From Hyphomicrobiales bacterium (GTDB lineage: Bacteria > Pseudomonadota > Alphaproteobacteria > Rhizobiales > Devosiaceae), in NCBI GenBank assembly GCA_026989045.1, contig JALSJY010000089.1, positions 1 through 20,448 of the forward strand: DNA of 20,448 nt, read 5' to 3'. This document shows positions 7,902-14,984 of this stretch, piece after piece (within the stretch, counting starts at the first letter, position 1; each line of letters starts with the position of its first letter). Under the pieces are notes generated by a model that saw nothing but the letters and a program-made list of their open reading frames with translations, did not search any database and was not told the origin of the DNA. Position numbers and translations under genes: made by a program.

Positions 7902-8909
7902 TTAGCGCCATTTTTTTGATGGGAAAGCCCCCATGGTTTCTTTGTGGCCTTCGGTTAGTGCCAAAAGGTCGCTTATGTCTGGTTGCTCGCCATTGGAATA
8001 AGCATCTACCGCTTGCCTAAATGAGGAAACAACAGAGCGGATATAGGCTTTGGAGCGTTGCCGCCCTTCGATTTTTAATGCTGTTACGCCTGCCTCTATC
8101 AGGTCAGGTAACAGGTGAGTTAAGTTTAGGCTTACAGGCTCTTCAAAGGCATAATATTCTGCCCTATGGCCAACATTATAGCGACCTTTGCAAATGGTCG
8201 GATAGCCTGCATTTTCACCGCAGCCAATGCAATCAATTGCGTATTCGCCTAATCTTGTGGTTAGGTTTTTATCTTTGTCTTCTTCATAGTGAACAAAATT
8301 TGCAGGTGAGCAAACTCCGTCCATATTAGTTGAAAGGCCTGTTACATAATTTGTTAAAGAGCAGCGCCCTTCTGCCATCATGCCGATGTTGCCAAAGATA
8401 AATGCTTCGATTTCACATGGGATTTCGTCATGCACTTTTTTAATTTCAGCAACCGTCAAAATGCGAGGCAGCACGACCCGTTTTATATCAAATCTATCAC
8501 AATAAAAATTGATGGCCTCGGGTGATGAAGCCCCCGCTTGCACTGATAGATGAATGCGTTGATCGGGGTGGGTTTCGCTTAAATATTTTGCCATGCCTAT
8601 GTCGGCAATTATTATTGCATCTACGTTGATGCTTACTGCATCATCAATGGCTTTTTTCCAAATGTCTGTGCGCCCTGCTGTTGGAAAAGAGTTGATGGCG
8701 GTGAGTAGTTTTGCGCCCCTTTGTTGGGCATAATCAACAGCTTTTGTCATCTCATCTAATGAAAAATTAAGGCCTGGGAAATTACGGGCGTTAGTTGGTC
8801 CAACAAAACCGCAATATATTGCGTCTGCGCCTGCATCAACTGCGGTTCTTAGTGAGGCTGGTGTTCCTGCTGGGCAGACTAATTCGGGCTTTGTTATTTG
8901 TTCACTCAT
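7902..8909 (-). CDS. ubiU: UbiU, U32-family Fe-S protein of O2-independent ubiquinone synthesis
   Basis: UbiU is the partner of UbiV. From the ATG at 8909 the protein has 335 residues; an ATG at 8939 would add ten poorly supported residues. The U32 signature is clear: MAEGRCSL, VCSPANFVHY, GENAGYPTICKGRY and IEGRQRS. Cys183, Cys200 and Cys240 match E. coli ligands Cys176, Cys193 and Cys232 as I recall them. The position matching E. coli Cys169 is Gly176. Two extra cysteines, Cys227 and Cys230, form a DCIGCG motif just before the last ligand. The gene overlaps the ubiT stop by 8 bp, so the two are probably translationally coupled. RlhA or TrhP (other U32 enzymes) are unlikely given this operon. 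Confidence 0.93.
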   Translation of the reverse strand: MSEQITKPELVCPAGTPASLRTAVDAGADAIYCGFVGPTNARNFPGLNFSLDEMTKAVDYAQQRGAKLLTAINSFPTAGRTDIWKKAIDDAVSINVDAIIIADIGMAKYLSETHPDQRIHLSVQAGASSPEAINFYCDRFDIKRVVLPRILTVAEIKKVHDEIPCEIEAFIFGNIGMMAEGRCSLTNYVTGLSTNMDGVCSPANFVHYEEDKDKNLTTRLGEYAIDCIGCGENAGYPTICKGRYNVGHRAEYYAFEEPVSLNLTHLLPDLIEAGVTALKIEGRQRSKAYIRSVVSSFRQAVDAYSNGEQPDISDLLALTEGHKETMGAFPSKKWR

Positions 8910-9465
8910 GATGGCGTTTGCTTTTATTGACAATATCAAAAAATTTACGGACAGGTTTAGAAAATGGCCCTAAAGAGCTGGCAACATCATCAACTAATGT
9001 TCCCTCCATATCATCAAGCGCATTGCGTAAGGCTACCATTGCCTCGCTATCGCCTGTTACCATAATCTCTCGGTTAAAAAATAAAGCGTCACTATCGCTC
9101 TGGCTATCTATCATTTTTAATAATGTGGCGAATGAGCCAGAAATATAAACGTCATGCTTAATTTCTGAGCCGCGATTATAGGCTTTTAGACGTGGGTTAT
9201 TTGGGTCTGGTTGTAATATTAAAAAAAACGGTAGATTGGTGGGATTGATAAGAAAAGTCTTTTTAGTGCTTTCACCAAGTCTGCTAAAAAGTTCAGGGTG
9301 TTTTTTTGCTATGAAATTTACGACATGAGACAAGAGCGGGGAGAGCGCAAAAAGTGGTAGGGGTGGCAAAAAGCGAGAAAGGCTTTTTGAGTGAGCCTCG
9401 CTTAGATGTTGGCTGCCTGGAGAAGAATTTGAGCCGCTAGTATTTGTATAATTTTGAGAAATCAT
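8902..9465 (-). CDS. ubiT: UbiT, SCP2-domain lipid-binding protein of anaerobic ubiquinone synthesis
   Basis: UbiT is the anaerobic counterpart of UbiJ; its SCP2 fold is thought to hold the hydrophobic ubiquinone intermediates. In this 187-residue protein the SCP2 part covers about residues 75-165 and includes YISGSFATLLKMIDSQSDSD, ALFFNREIMVTGDSEA and ALRNALDDMEG, a pattern typical of UbiT. The first 30 or so residues are rich in Ser and Asn and lack a clear counterpart in E. coli UbiT, so the start could be questioned. However, TAAGAGAC lies at ribosome-binding distance from the ATG and no better start follows. It is first in ubiT-ubiU-ubiV and divergent from moaA across a region containing an FNR-type site. 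Confidence 0.9.
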   Translation of the reverse strand: MISQNYTNTSGSNSSPGSQHLSEAHSKSLSRFLPPLPLFALSPLLSHVVNFIAKKHPELFSRLGESTKKTFLINPTNLPFFLILQPDPNNPRLKAYNRGSEIKHDVYISGSFATLLKMIDSQSDSDALFFNREIMVTGDSEAMVALRNALDDMEGTLVDDVASSLGPFSKPVRKFFDIVNKSKRHHE

Positions 9466-9500
9466 GATTTGTCTCTTAGCGTGAGTTTGATTATCTATTA

Positions 9501-9514
9501 TTGATATGAATCAA
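9501..9514. promoter_or_regulatory. FNR/CRP-family binding site, perfect consensus
   Basis: TTGATATGAATCAA matches TTGAT-N4-ATCAA at all ten specified bases, and flanking A9500/T9515 extend each arm to 6 bp. This is the classic site for FNR, Anr, FnrL, FixK and Dnr/NnrR-type regulators. Its location between ubiTUV and moaA-mogA-nnrS agrees with their anaerobic roles. Which regulator binds, and which promoter it drives, cannot be told from this DNA. Confidence 0.85.
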
Positions 9515-9550
9515 TTGAGAGAAGAATTGCTGTGTTATTCATTGGTAATA

Positions 9551-9600
9551 TTAAAGTGAGCACTCTAAATGGGTATTTTAAAGTGAACACTAAAAAGTGA
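9551..9600 (+). repeat. Tandem AGTG-N2-CACT motifs upstream of moaA
   Basis: TTAAAGTGAGCACT (9551-9564) recurs as TTAAAGTGAACACT (9578-9591), 13 of 14 bases identical, 27 bp apart. Each contains the inverted pair AGTG/CACT separated by 2 bp. A third half-copy, AAAGTGA, is at 9594-9600. They could be operators for an unidentified regulator or the leftover multiple terminal repeats of an insertion sequence. The repeats are seen directly; both explanations are inference. Confidence 0.6.
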
Positions 9601-9693
9601 TAGATAGCTGTTTATTTGCTGTTTTGGTTTTATGTAAGGTGTGGTTGAGATGGTTATTATGTTTATAAAAACCAAAGAGCTTGAAGAGTTGCA

Positions 9694-10701
9694 ATGAAAC
9701 AAAAAGAAAAAATTCTTCTTGATAGCTTTGGTCGCAAAACTACCTACCTTCGCCTCTCAGTTACTGATCGTTGTGATTTGCGTTGCACATATTGCATGAG
9801 CGAGAAGATGAAATTTTTACCCCGCTCAGATGTGCTGACATTTGAAGAAATTTATCGTATCTGCTCTATCTTTATAGCAAATGGGGTTAGAAAAATTCGC
9901 CTTACTGGTGGTGAGCCATTGGTTCGAAAACATATTATTTCATTGTTTGAAATGCTATCACCCCATCTTAAAAATAATGATCTTGATGAATTAACTTTAA
10001 CTACAAATGGCACATTGCTTGATCGTTATGCAAAAGACCTGTTTGAGGTTGGGGTGCGTAGGGTGAATGTTTCGCTAGATACTCTTAATGCGAAGCGATA
10101 TAAACAAGTCACTCGCATTGGTGAGATTGATAAGGTGCTAAATGGGATTGAAGCGGCATTAAGCGCTGGCCTTAAAGTTAAGCTTAATGCGGTGGCGATG
10201 CGGGGTGCTTTTGAAGATGAATTAGACGAATTGATGCGTTTTGCGCATAGTAAGGGCATGGATTTGACCTTGATTGAAGAAATGCCGCTTGGCATTGATG
10301 GCTTTGATCGAAAAAATACTCACCTGCCGCTTGATGAATTACACCAAACACTTGAAAAAAATTATACACTTAGTCCGCTTGGTTTAAATACAGGTGGGCC
10401 GGCTAAATATGTAGCTGTTAAGGAAACAGGGGGGAGGCTTGGTTTTATCACTCCTATGTCTTGTGATTTTTGCTCTTCTTGTAATCGAGTTAGAGTTGGT
10501 TGCACGGGTAAATTATTTACTTGTATGGGGCTTGAGGGCTCGGTTGACTTACTTAAAATTGTGCGTGGGCAAGAGGATAATAACCAGCTTGAAGAGCTAA
10601 TTAAAAAGACTGTTTTTGCAAAACCTGCGGGGCATAATTTTGCTGTTACATCTGGTGGCGTTAAAGGTATAAAGAGAAATATGTCGGAATTAGGCGGATA
10701 A
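9694..10701 (+). CDS. moaA: GTP 3',8-cyclase, molybdenum cofactor biosynthesis
   Basis: MoaA is a radical-SAM enzyme that starts molybdopterin synthesis by converting GTP to 3',8-cyclo-dihydro-GTP. The 335-residue protein has the N-terminal cluster motif Cys27-x3-Cys31-x2-Cys34 in TDRCDLRCTYC and the C-terminal substrate-side cluster Cys260-x2-Cys263-x13-Cys277. It ends in the essential Gly-Gly tail (334-335). LTGGEPL, the SAM-binding GGE motif, is also present. All known catalytic features are intact and the length is standard. mogA follows after 11 nt and nnrS after that. GAAGAG precedes the ATG. The upstream FNR-type site suggests low-oxygen induction. Confidence 0.97.
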   Translation: MKQKEKILLDSFGRKTTYLRLSVTDRCDLRCTYCMSEKMKFLPRSDVLTFEEIYRICSIFIANGVRKIRLTGGEPLVRKHIISLFEMLSPHLKNNDLDELTLTTNGTLLDRYAKDLFEVGVRRVNVSLDTLNAKRYKQVTRIGEIDKVLNGIEAALSAGLKVKLNAVAMRGAFEDELDELMRFAHSKGMDLTLIEEMPLGIDGFDRKNTHLPLDELHQTLEKNYTLSPLGLNTGGPAKYVAVKETGGRLGFITPMSCDFCSSCNRVRVGCTGKLFTCMGLEGSVDLLKIVRGQEDNNQLEELIKKTVFAKPAGHNFAVTSGGVKGIKRNMSELGG

Positions 10702-10712
10702 TAGGTGAATAG

Positions 10713-11243
10713 ATGAGTGTAAAAATAGCAATTGTTACAATTTCAGATCGTGCCAGTATGGGCATTTATGAAGATAAAAGCGGGCCTGCAATTAAAGACT
10801 GGCTCAAAAAAACTATCAGCTCTGATTTTGAAATTATTTATAAAATTATTGAAGATGGGGTTGATAGCGTCAGCTCATGTTTGATTGATCTTTGTGATGA
10901 TATACGAGTTGATTTGATTTTAACAACAGGGGGCACGGGTCCTTCAAAGCGAGATTTAACTCCTGAGGCGATGGCGCTGGTTGCTGAAAAAGAATTACCT
11001 GGATTTGGTGAATTGATGCGTCAAGTTAGTTTGCTTGAAGTGCCAACGGCTATTCTTTCGCGGCAAAGTGCTTTTATTCGCGGTGATAGTTTAATCATAA
11101 ACCTACCTGGCAAACCTGCAGCGATTGATACTTGTCTCACAGCAGTTTTTCCTGCTGTTCCTTATTGTCTTGATTTAATTGAAGCGGGGCGTATAGAGAC
11201 TTATGAAGAGGTTTTAAGTAGTTTTAGGCCAAAAAATAAATAA
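10713..11243 (+). CDS. mogA: Molybdopterin adenylyltransferase
   Basis: MogA adenylates molybdopterin before molybdenum insertion. The 176-residue protein starts with the family pattern IAIVTISDRASMGIYEDKSG and has the MoCF signature TTGGTGPSKRD (71-81). Asp48 and Asp81 match the two catalytic aspartates I recall for E. coli MogA (Asp49, Asp82). PGFGELMRQ, VPTAILSRQ and NLPGKP follow in order. It resembles MogA more than MoaB because of the SDRASxGxYxD start and the PGFGE segment. It is shorter than E. coli MogA through loss of a C-terminal-half insertion, which is common. AGGTGA precedes the ATG and the gap to moaA is 11 nt, so they share an operon. Confidence 0.93.
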   Translation: MSVKIAIVTISDRASMGIYEDKSGPAIKDWLKKTISSDFEIIYKIIEDGVDSVSSCLIDLCDDIRVDLILTTGGTGPSKRDLTPEAMALVAEKELPGFGELMRQVSLLEVPTAILSRQSAFIRGDSLIINLPGKPAAIDTCLTAVFPAVPYCLDLIEAGRIETYEEVLSSFRPKNK

Positions 11244-11260
11244 GCCAAAAGGCAAAATAC

Positions 11261-12430
11261 ATGTCAACTTCAGCTCAAAGACGACAATATAAAGGTTTGG
11301 CGGTTTTAAGCCGTGGCTATCGCCCATTTTTTCTTGGTGCGGCGGTTTGGGCAGTTGTTTCAATGCTACTTTGGGTTTTCTCGATTGCAGGAGTGTTTGA
11401 ATTGCCAAGCGCTTTTTCCCCAGCTGATTGGCATATTCATGAAATGATTTTTGGTTATAGCGGTGCGATAATAGCGGGGTTTTTATTAACTGCAGTGCCG
11501 AATTGGACAGGGCGTTTGCCAATAATGGGCAATGGGCTTTTGTTGCTTTTTAGCCTATGGCTTTTAGGTCGAGTTGCAATATTATTTTCTGCTTTTCTTC
11601 ACCCTCACTTGGTTATGGCAGTTGATCTATCATTTTCTATCATGCTTATTTTTGTTATTGCACGAGAGATAATTGTAGGAAAAAACTGGCGCAACCTTAG
11701 TGTGCTTATGGTTTTGGTGTTTTTGTTTATTGCTAATTTGCTTTTTCACATTGAGATGATGATTTATGGCGAAGTAAATTATCCCTCGCTTTTAGGGCTT
11801 AGCGTTGTGCTTGTGGTGATAATGCTAATTGGTGGGCGGGTAATTCCTAGCTTCACTCGTAATTGGCTGATGAGATTTGGTATAGATGGTTTGCCTGTAT
11901 CAAAAAATCGCATTGATGATTTGGCAATGATTATTTCAATATTTGCTTTGATAGCTATGGTTTTTTTAGAGCAACCATATATTGTTGCTGGGTTGCTGGT
12001 TTTAGCTGGCCTGCTAAATGTCATTCGCTTGGCTCGCTGGGCTGGGCATAGAACTCTCAGTGAGCCGATAGTTTTTGTGCTACATGTCGGATATAGTTTT
12101 GTTCCCCTAGGGTTTTTTGCTCTGGCTAGTTTTATTTTATGGCCAGATGTCATGCCAAAGGCTTCGGCTTTTCATGTCTGGACTGCGGGGGCAATTGGCA
12201 TGATGACAATTGCAATGATGACAAGGGTTAGCCTTGGTCATTCGGGGCAGAAAATTAAATCTGACAAAATTATTGTGGCGATTTATATATCAATGTTTGC
12301 TAGCATTATTTTGCGTTTTGCGGCTGATTTTTTGGTGCAGTATGAATTTATACTAAATCTAAGCGCAACCTTATGGATAGTGGCTTATTTGTTGTTTCTT
12401 ATTCGTTATTGGAAAATGTTAACTAGTTAG
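11261..12430 (+). CDS. nnrS: NnrS family membrane protein (nitric-oxide response)
   Basis: A 389-residue polytopic membrane protein with about ten to twelve hydrophobic segments. It opens with the NnrS hallmark RGYRPFFLGAAVWA and then the His-rich DWHIHEMIFGY (His58, His60), followed by GFLLTAVPNWTGR and a late FHVWTAGAIGMMTIAMMTRVSLGHSG block. Rhodobacter NnrS is a haem- and copper-containing membrane protein under control of an NO-responsive FNR-family regulator, and NnrS helps relieve nitrosative stress in Vibrio. It lies 17 nt after mogA, so Moco synthesis and NO handling are probably expressed together. Its last 8 bp overlap the 3' end of convergent plsC. No NO reductase or nitrate reductase gene is visible in this window. 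Confidence 0.93.
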   Translation: MSTSAQRRQYKGLAVLSRGYRPFFLGAAVWAVVSMLLWVFSIAGVFELPSAFSPADWHIHEMIFGYSGAIIAGFLLTAVPNWTGRLPIMGNGLLLLFSLWLLGRVAILFSAFLHPHLVMAVDLSFSIMLIFVIAREIIVGKNWRNLSVLMVLVFLFIANLLFHIEMMIYGEVNYPSLLGLSVVLVVIMLIGGRVIPSFTRNWLMRFGIDGLPVSKNRIDDLAMIISIFALIAMVFLEQPYIVAGLLVLAGLLNVIRLARWAGHRTLSEPIVFVLHVGYSFVPLGFFALASFILWPDVMPKASAFHVWTAGAIGMMTIAMMTRVSLGHSGQKIKSDKIIVAIYISMFASIILRFAADFLVQYEFILNLSATLWIVAYLLFLIRYWKMLTS

Positions 12431-13226
12431 TTTTTGTTTTTAAGGTTTCTAGCCTTTTGCGAAATTCATCAGTTATTGGGCGGGTTAGGCCTTTTTCAGC
12501 GGCCTCTAAAATCAACTCATTTGAATTTATTTCAATCACTTGGCTTAATTGTTTGTGCATTTCATCGGGGGCAAGTCCTGCTGGGATAGGCTCTAAGAAT
12601 TTTGCCTTTGCTGTGCCTGGCCAAAGTACCAATGCGTTTCTCCCCCAAAAAAGACCAGAATTTAGCGCAACAGGAATAACAGGGACATCAAGCTCTTCAT
12701 AAATTTTTGCAATGCCATAGCGATAGTCAGGTTCTGCAAGTGGAGCTTTTCTCGTTCCCTCAGGATAGATAATAATTTTACAGCCACGTTTAACAGCAGC
12801 CTTTGCTTCTTTAAGCATTTGTGGAATTGCTTGAGAGCCTTTTGACCTATCTATTGAAATAGTATCAAAATCTCGCGCCGCCCAACCAAAAAACGGAATA
12901 TCAAGCAATTGCTTTTTGGCAATGAATGATGGACGAATGGCAAAAGGGAAAATTGCAAATATATCCCAATCAGATTGATGTTTAGCTGCAATAATAGCGC
13001 CACCCTCAGGTAGATGCTCTAAGCCTGATATTTCTGACTTTATTCCGACAATGAAGCGCAATAGAAATAGAGTTGAAGCGCCCCAATATTTAGCAATTGC
13101 CCAACCGAAACTATACCAGCCTCTTTTTTTGAAGATAGAGATAAAACCAAGAATAATTGCCACAATAGCGGTATTTGCAATGAATAAAATATAAAAAATA
13201 ATAGATCGTATTGCTTGAATAATCAT
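12423..13226 (-). CDS. plsC: 1-acyl-sn-glycerol-3-phosphate acyltransferase (PlsC family)
   Basis: This inner-membrane acyltransferase makes phosphatidic acid from lysophosphatidic acid. The 267 residues have an N-terminal hydrophobic segment (about 5-32), the catalytic HX4D motif His83-Asp88 in KHQSDWD, and the acceptor-binding YPEGTR motif further on, with PVIPVALNSG after it. It is 4 nt downstream of ftsX, so it appears to be the last gene of an ftsE-ftsX-plsC operon, a grouping also seen in other alphaproteobacteria. A DUF218/YdcF-type gene that I recall between ftsX and plsC in several rhizobia is absent. Homologues also include ornithine-lipid acyltransferases, so the lysophosphatidate substrate is likely rather than certain. 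Confidence 0.9.
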   Translation of the reverse strand: MIIQAIRSIIFYILFIANTAIVAIILGFISIFKKRGWYSFGWAIAKYWGASTLFLLRFIVGIKSEISGLEHLPEGGAIIAAKHQSDWDIFAIFPFAIRPSFIAKKQLLDIPFFGWAARDFDTISIDRSKGSQAIPQMLKEAKAAVKRGCKIIIYPEGTRKAPLAEPDYRYGIAKIYEELDVPVIPVALNSGLFWGRNALVLWPGTAKAKFLEPIPAGLAPDEMHKQLSQVIEINSNELILEAAEKGLTRPITDEFRKRLETLKTKTN

Positions 13227-13230
13227 GATT

Positions 13231-14178
13231 TTACCATGTGATTTGTTTTAAGAATCGGCGCACTGTGATGCGAGATGTAATTGCTGTTAAAGTTGCAATG
13301 ATTGGCACGAGAATTAGAATGAAAATAATATCCACCAGGCTAAGAGAAAATGTGCCAAATAGTGCGTTTATTTGTTCTGTTGAACTAGCTGGTAGGTAAC
13401 TTGTTGTGATTAAGCCAAGTAGCATATAAAAAGCAATTGCCCCAATGCCGCCAATCAAACCTCCTTTAAGGCCGATCTTTAAAAAACGGGATTGAAATTC
13501 TTTTGCTACAAAGCGGTTTGATGCACCAATAAAATGTAGCACATCAACAATTTGCTGACTTGAGGCCATTGTTCCTCTGGTAGCGAAAACGACAGCTAAA
13601 AGGGTGGCAACAACTATTAAAGTAAAAATTAAAACCCCTGCCATGAGAATGGTTTTTGCCATGTTATCAAGTTGGGCGCGCCAAGCATCATGGGTATCAA
13701 GGCTTGCCCCTTTGATGATTTTTAATTCACTTTTTAGTTGTTCAAGGTCAGCTCCAATTGGGTCTGATAATTCCACTACAACAAGGCGAGGGATATTTAA
13801 TTCGGTTAGATCAACGTCATCTCCAAGCCAAGGTTTAAGCAAGGCTTCGCTTTCTTCAATGCTTAGGGCGCGTGCATTTGATACACCTGTGGTGGCTTGT
13901 GCAATGGTTTCTGCAAGGCGTAAATTTGCATCCATCAATTCGCCCTCAACAGGCCTTATTTGAATGGTGATTTCTCGGCTAATGTCACTTGACCATGCTG
14001 AGGCAGATTTATTCACCATGATAAGGCCGCCAAGGGTAAGGGCTGATAAAAAAGTCATAATGGCGATTAAGAAAACCAAGGTGCGAGAAGTGACAGAGTG
14101 AACAGGCACAATTTCGCTGGGGGAGTTATATTCGTCTTTAGAGTGTTGGTTTTTTTTGAAAAATTTAAGTAAACTCAT
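13231..14178 (-). CDS. ftsX: Cell-division ABC transporter permease-like protein FtsX
   Basis: FtsX partners with FtsE at the division site, where the complex transmits ATP-driven signals to periplasmic cell-wall hydrolases. The 315-residue protein has the expected plan: a cytoplasmic tail of about 30 residues, one transmembrane segment (about 33-55), a periplasmic domain with SSDISREITIQIRPVEG, then three C-terminal transmembrane segments. The FtsX-typical IVDVLHFIGASNRFVAKEFQ stretch lies between the second and third segments. The start overlaps the ftsE stop as ATGA (14175-14178), and plsC follows after 4 nt. No truncation is visible. Confidence 0.93.
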   Translation of the reverse strand: MSLLKFFKKNQHSKDEYNSPSEIVPVHSVTSRTLVFLIAIMTFLSALTLGGLIMVNKSASAWSSDISREITIQIRPVEGELMDANLRLAETIAQATTGVSNARALSIEESEALLKPWLGDDVDLTELNIPRLVVVELSDPIGADLEQLKSELKIIKGASLDTHDAWRAQLDNMAKTILMAGVLIFTLIVVATLLAVVFATRGTMASSQQIVDVLHFIGASNRFVAKEFQSRFLKIGLKGGLIGGIGAIAFYMLLGLITTSYLPASSTEQINALFGTFSLSLVDIIFILILVPIIATLTAITSRITVRRFLKQITW

Positions 14179-14831
14179 TTGATAATAATCCCACCATTTT
14201 TAAGCGCCATTTGCGGATAGTTGAATTTTTTTATCATTGATAGCTCGTGGGTTGCAATTATTATGGTTGTTCCCATGCGGTTTAATTCTGCAAAAAGATG
14301 CAAAAGCCGCTCTGCTAGTTCGGGGTCAACATTCCCTGTTGGCTCGTCTGCAAGTAAAATATCTGGGCGTGAAATTACCGCGCGAGCAATGGCGGCGCGC
14401 TGCTTTTCTCCCCCTGAAAGAGTATTTGGTAGCGAGTGCATATGCTCACCAAGTCCTACCCAATCAAGCAATTCTGTAACATTTTCCTTATATTGCTCAG
14501 GCTGTTGGCCAAGAACCCTTAAAGGTAAGGCGACATTTTCAAACGTGCTTAAATGCTCAAGTAATTTAAACTCTTGAAATACAATACCAATGTGTCGACG
14601 CAATTGTAATAACTTGTCTGTGTCTAATGCTGATACATCTTGACCCAGCATGCTCATTTTGCCGTTTGAGGGTTTTAACGAAAGCAAAAGCAAACGAAGC
14701 AAAGAGGTTTTGCCAGCGCCTGAGGGGCCAGTTAAAAAATGAAAAGATCCTTTTTCAATTGAAAAAGAAATATCTTTTAGAATTATAGGCCCATTACCAT
14801 ATTTTAGGCTTACATTATCAAATTCTATCAC
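14175..14831 (-). CDS. ftsE: Cell-division ATP-binding protein FtsE
   Basis: The 218-residue ABC ATPase pairs with FtsX. Walker A is GPSGAGKTS (35-43), the signature is LSGGEKQR, and Walker B with the D-loop is LLADEPTGNVD, followed by the switch His in IIATHEL. The Gly-Asn-Val-Asp variant is typical of FtsE/LolD-type proteins, and adjacency to ftsX settles the identity. The start is GTG rather than ATG, with GGGAG about 9 nt upstream. It is first in the operon and diverges from the zinc-ribbon gene across 153 bp in which no strong sigma-70 promoter or CtrA box stands out by eye. Confidence 0.95.
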   Translation of the reverse strand: MIEFDNVSLKYGNGPIILKDISFSIEKGSFHFLTGPSGAGKTSLLRLLLLSLKPSNGKMSMLGQDVSALDTDKLLQLRRHIGIVFQEFKLLEHLSTFENVALPLRVLGQQPEQYKENVTELLDWVGLGEHMHSLPNTLSGGEKQRAAIARAVISRPDILLADEPTGNVDPELAERLLHLFAELNRMGTTIIIATHELSMIKKFNYPQMALKNGGIIIK

Positions 14832-14984
14832 TCTTATTTCTCCCGAATCAAAATGATTTTAATACAACATAACAGCGAAATGGAAATATGTATCCGTTCG
14901 AGTTAAATCGTTTGAAGAAACTTAACCCATTGCCTGTAATAATATAGAATAATTTATGTTTGAAGCGAATTTTATTTTATTATT

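Larger units (their letters stand above)
9466..9693. promoter_or_regulatory. Divergent ubiT / moaA regulatory region
   Basis: This 228-bp AT-rich gap holds the control signals for two oppositely oriented operons. It contains the FNR-type palindrome (9501-9514) and tandem AGTG-N2-CACT motifs (9551-9600). On the plus strand an extended -10 candidate, TGT-TATTCA (9533-9541), sits near the class II activation distance from the palindrome. On the minus strand GATAAT (9495-9490) is -10-like but lies too close to the palindrome for class II activation. No Moco riboswitch-like fold was evident by eye. The moaA leader would be about 145 nt if the plus-strand promoter is right. Confidence 0.6.

Noticed and set aside
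6989..8909. Two collagenase-like U32 peptidases, or RlhA/TrhP RNA-modification enzymes
   Set aside because: Tandem pairing with an SCP2-domain UbiT and the cysteine spacing fit UbiU/UbiV; peptidase is an old family label.
14895..14925. CtrA-like box in the ftsE / zinc-ribbon intergenic region
   Set aside because: TTAA halves are present, but they are about 15 nt apart rather than the 7 nt of the CtrA consensus.
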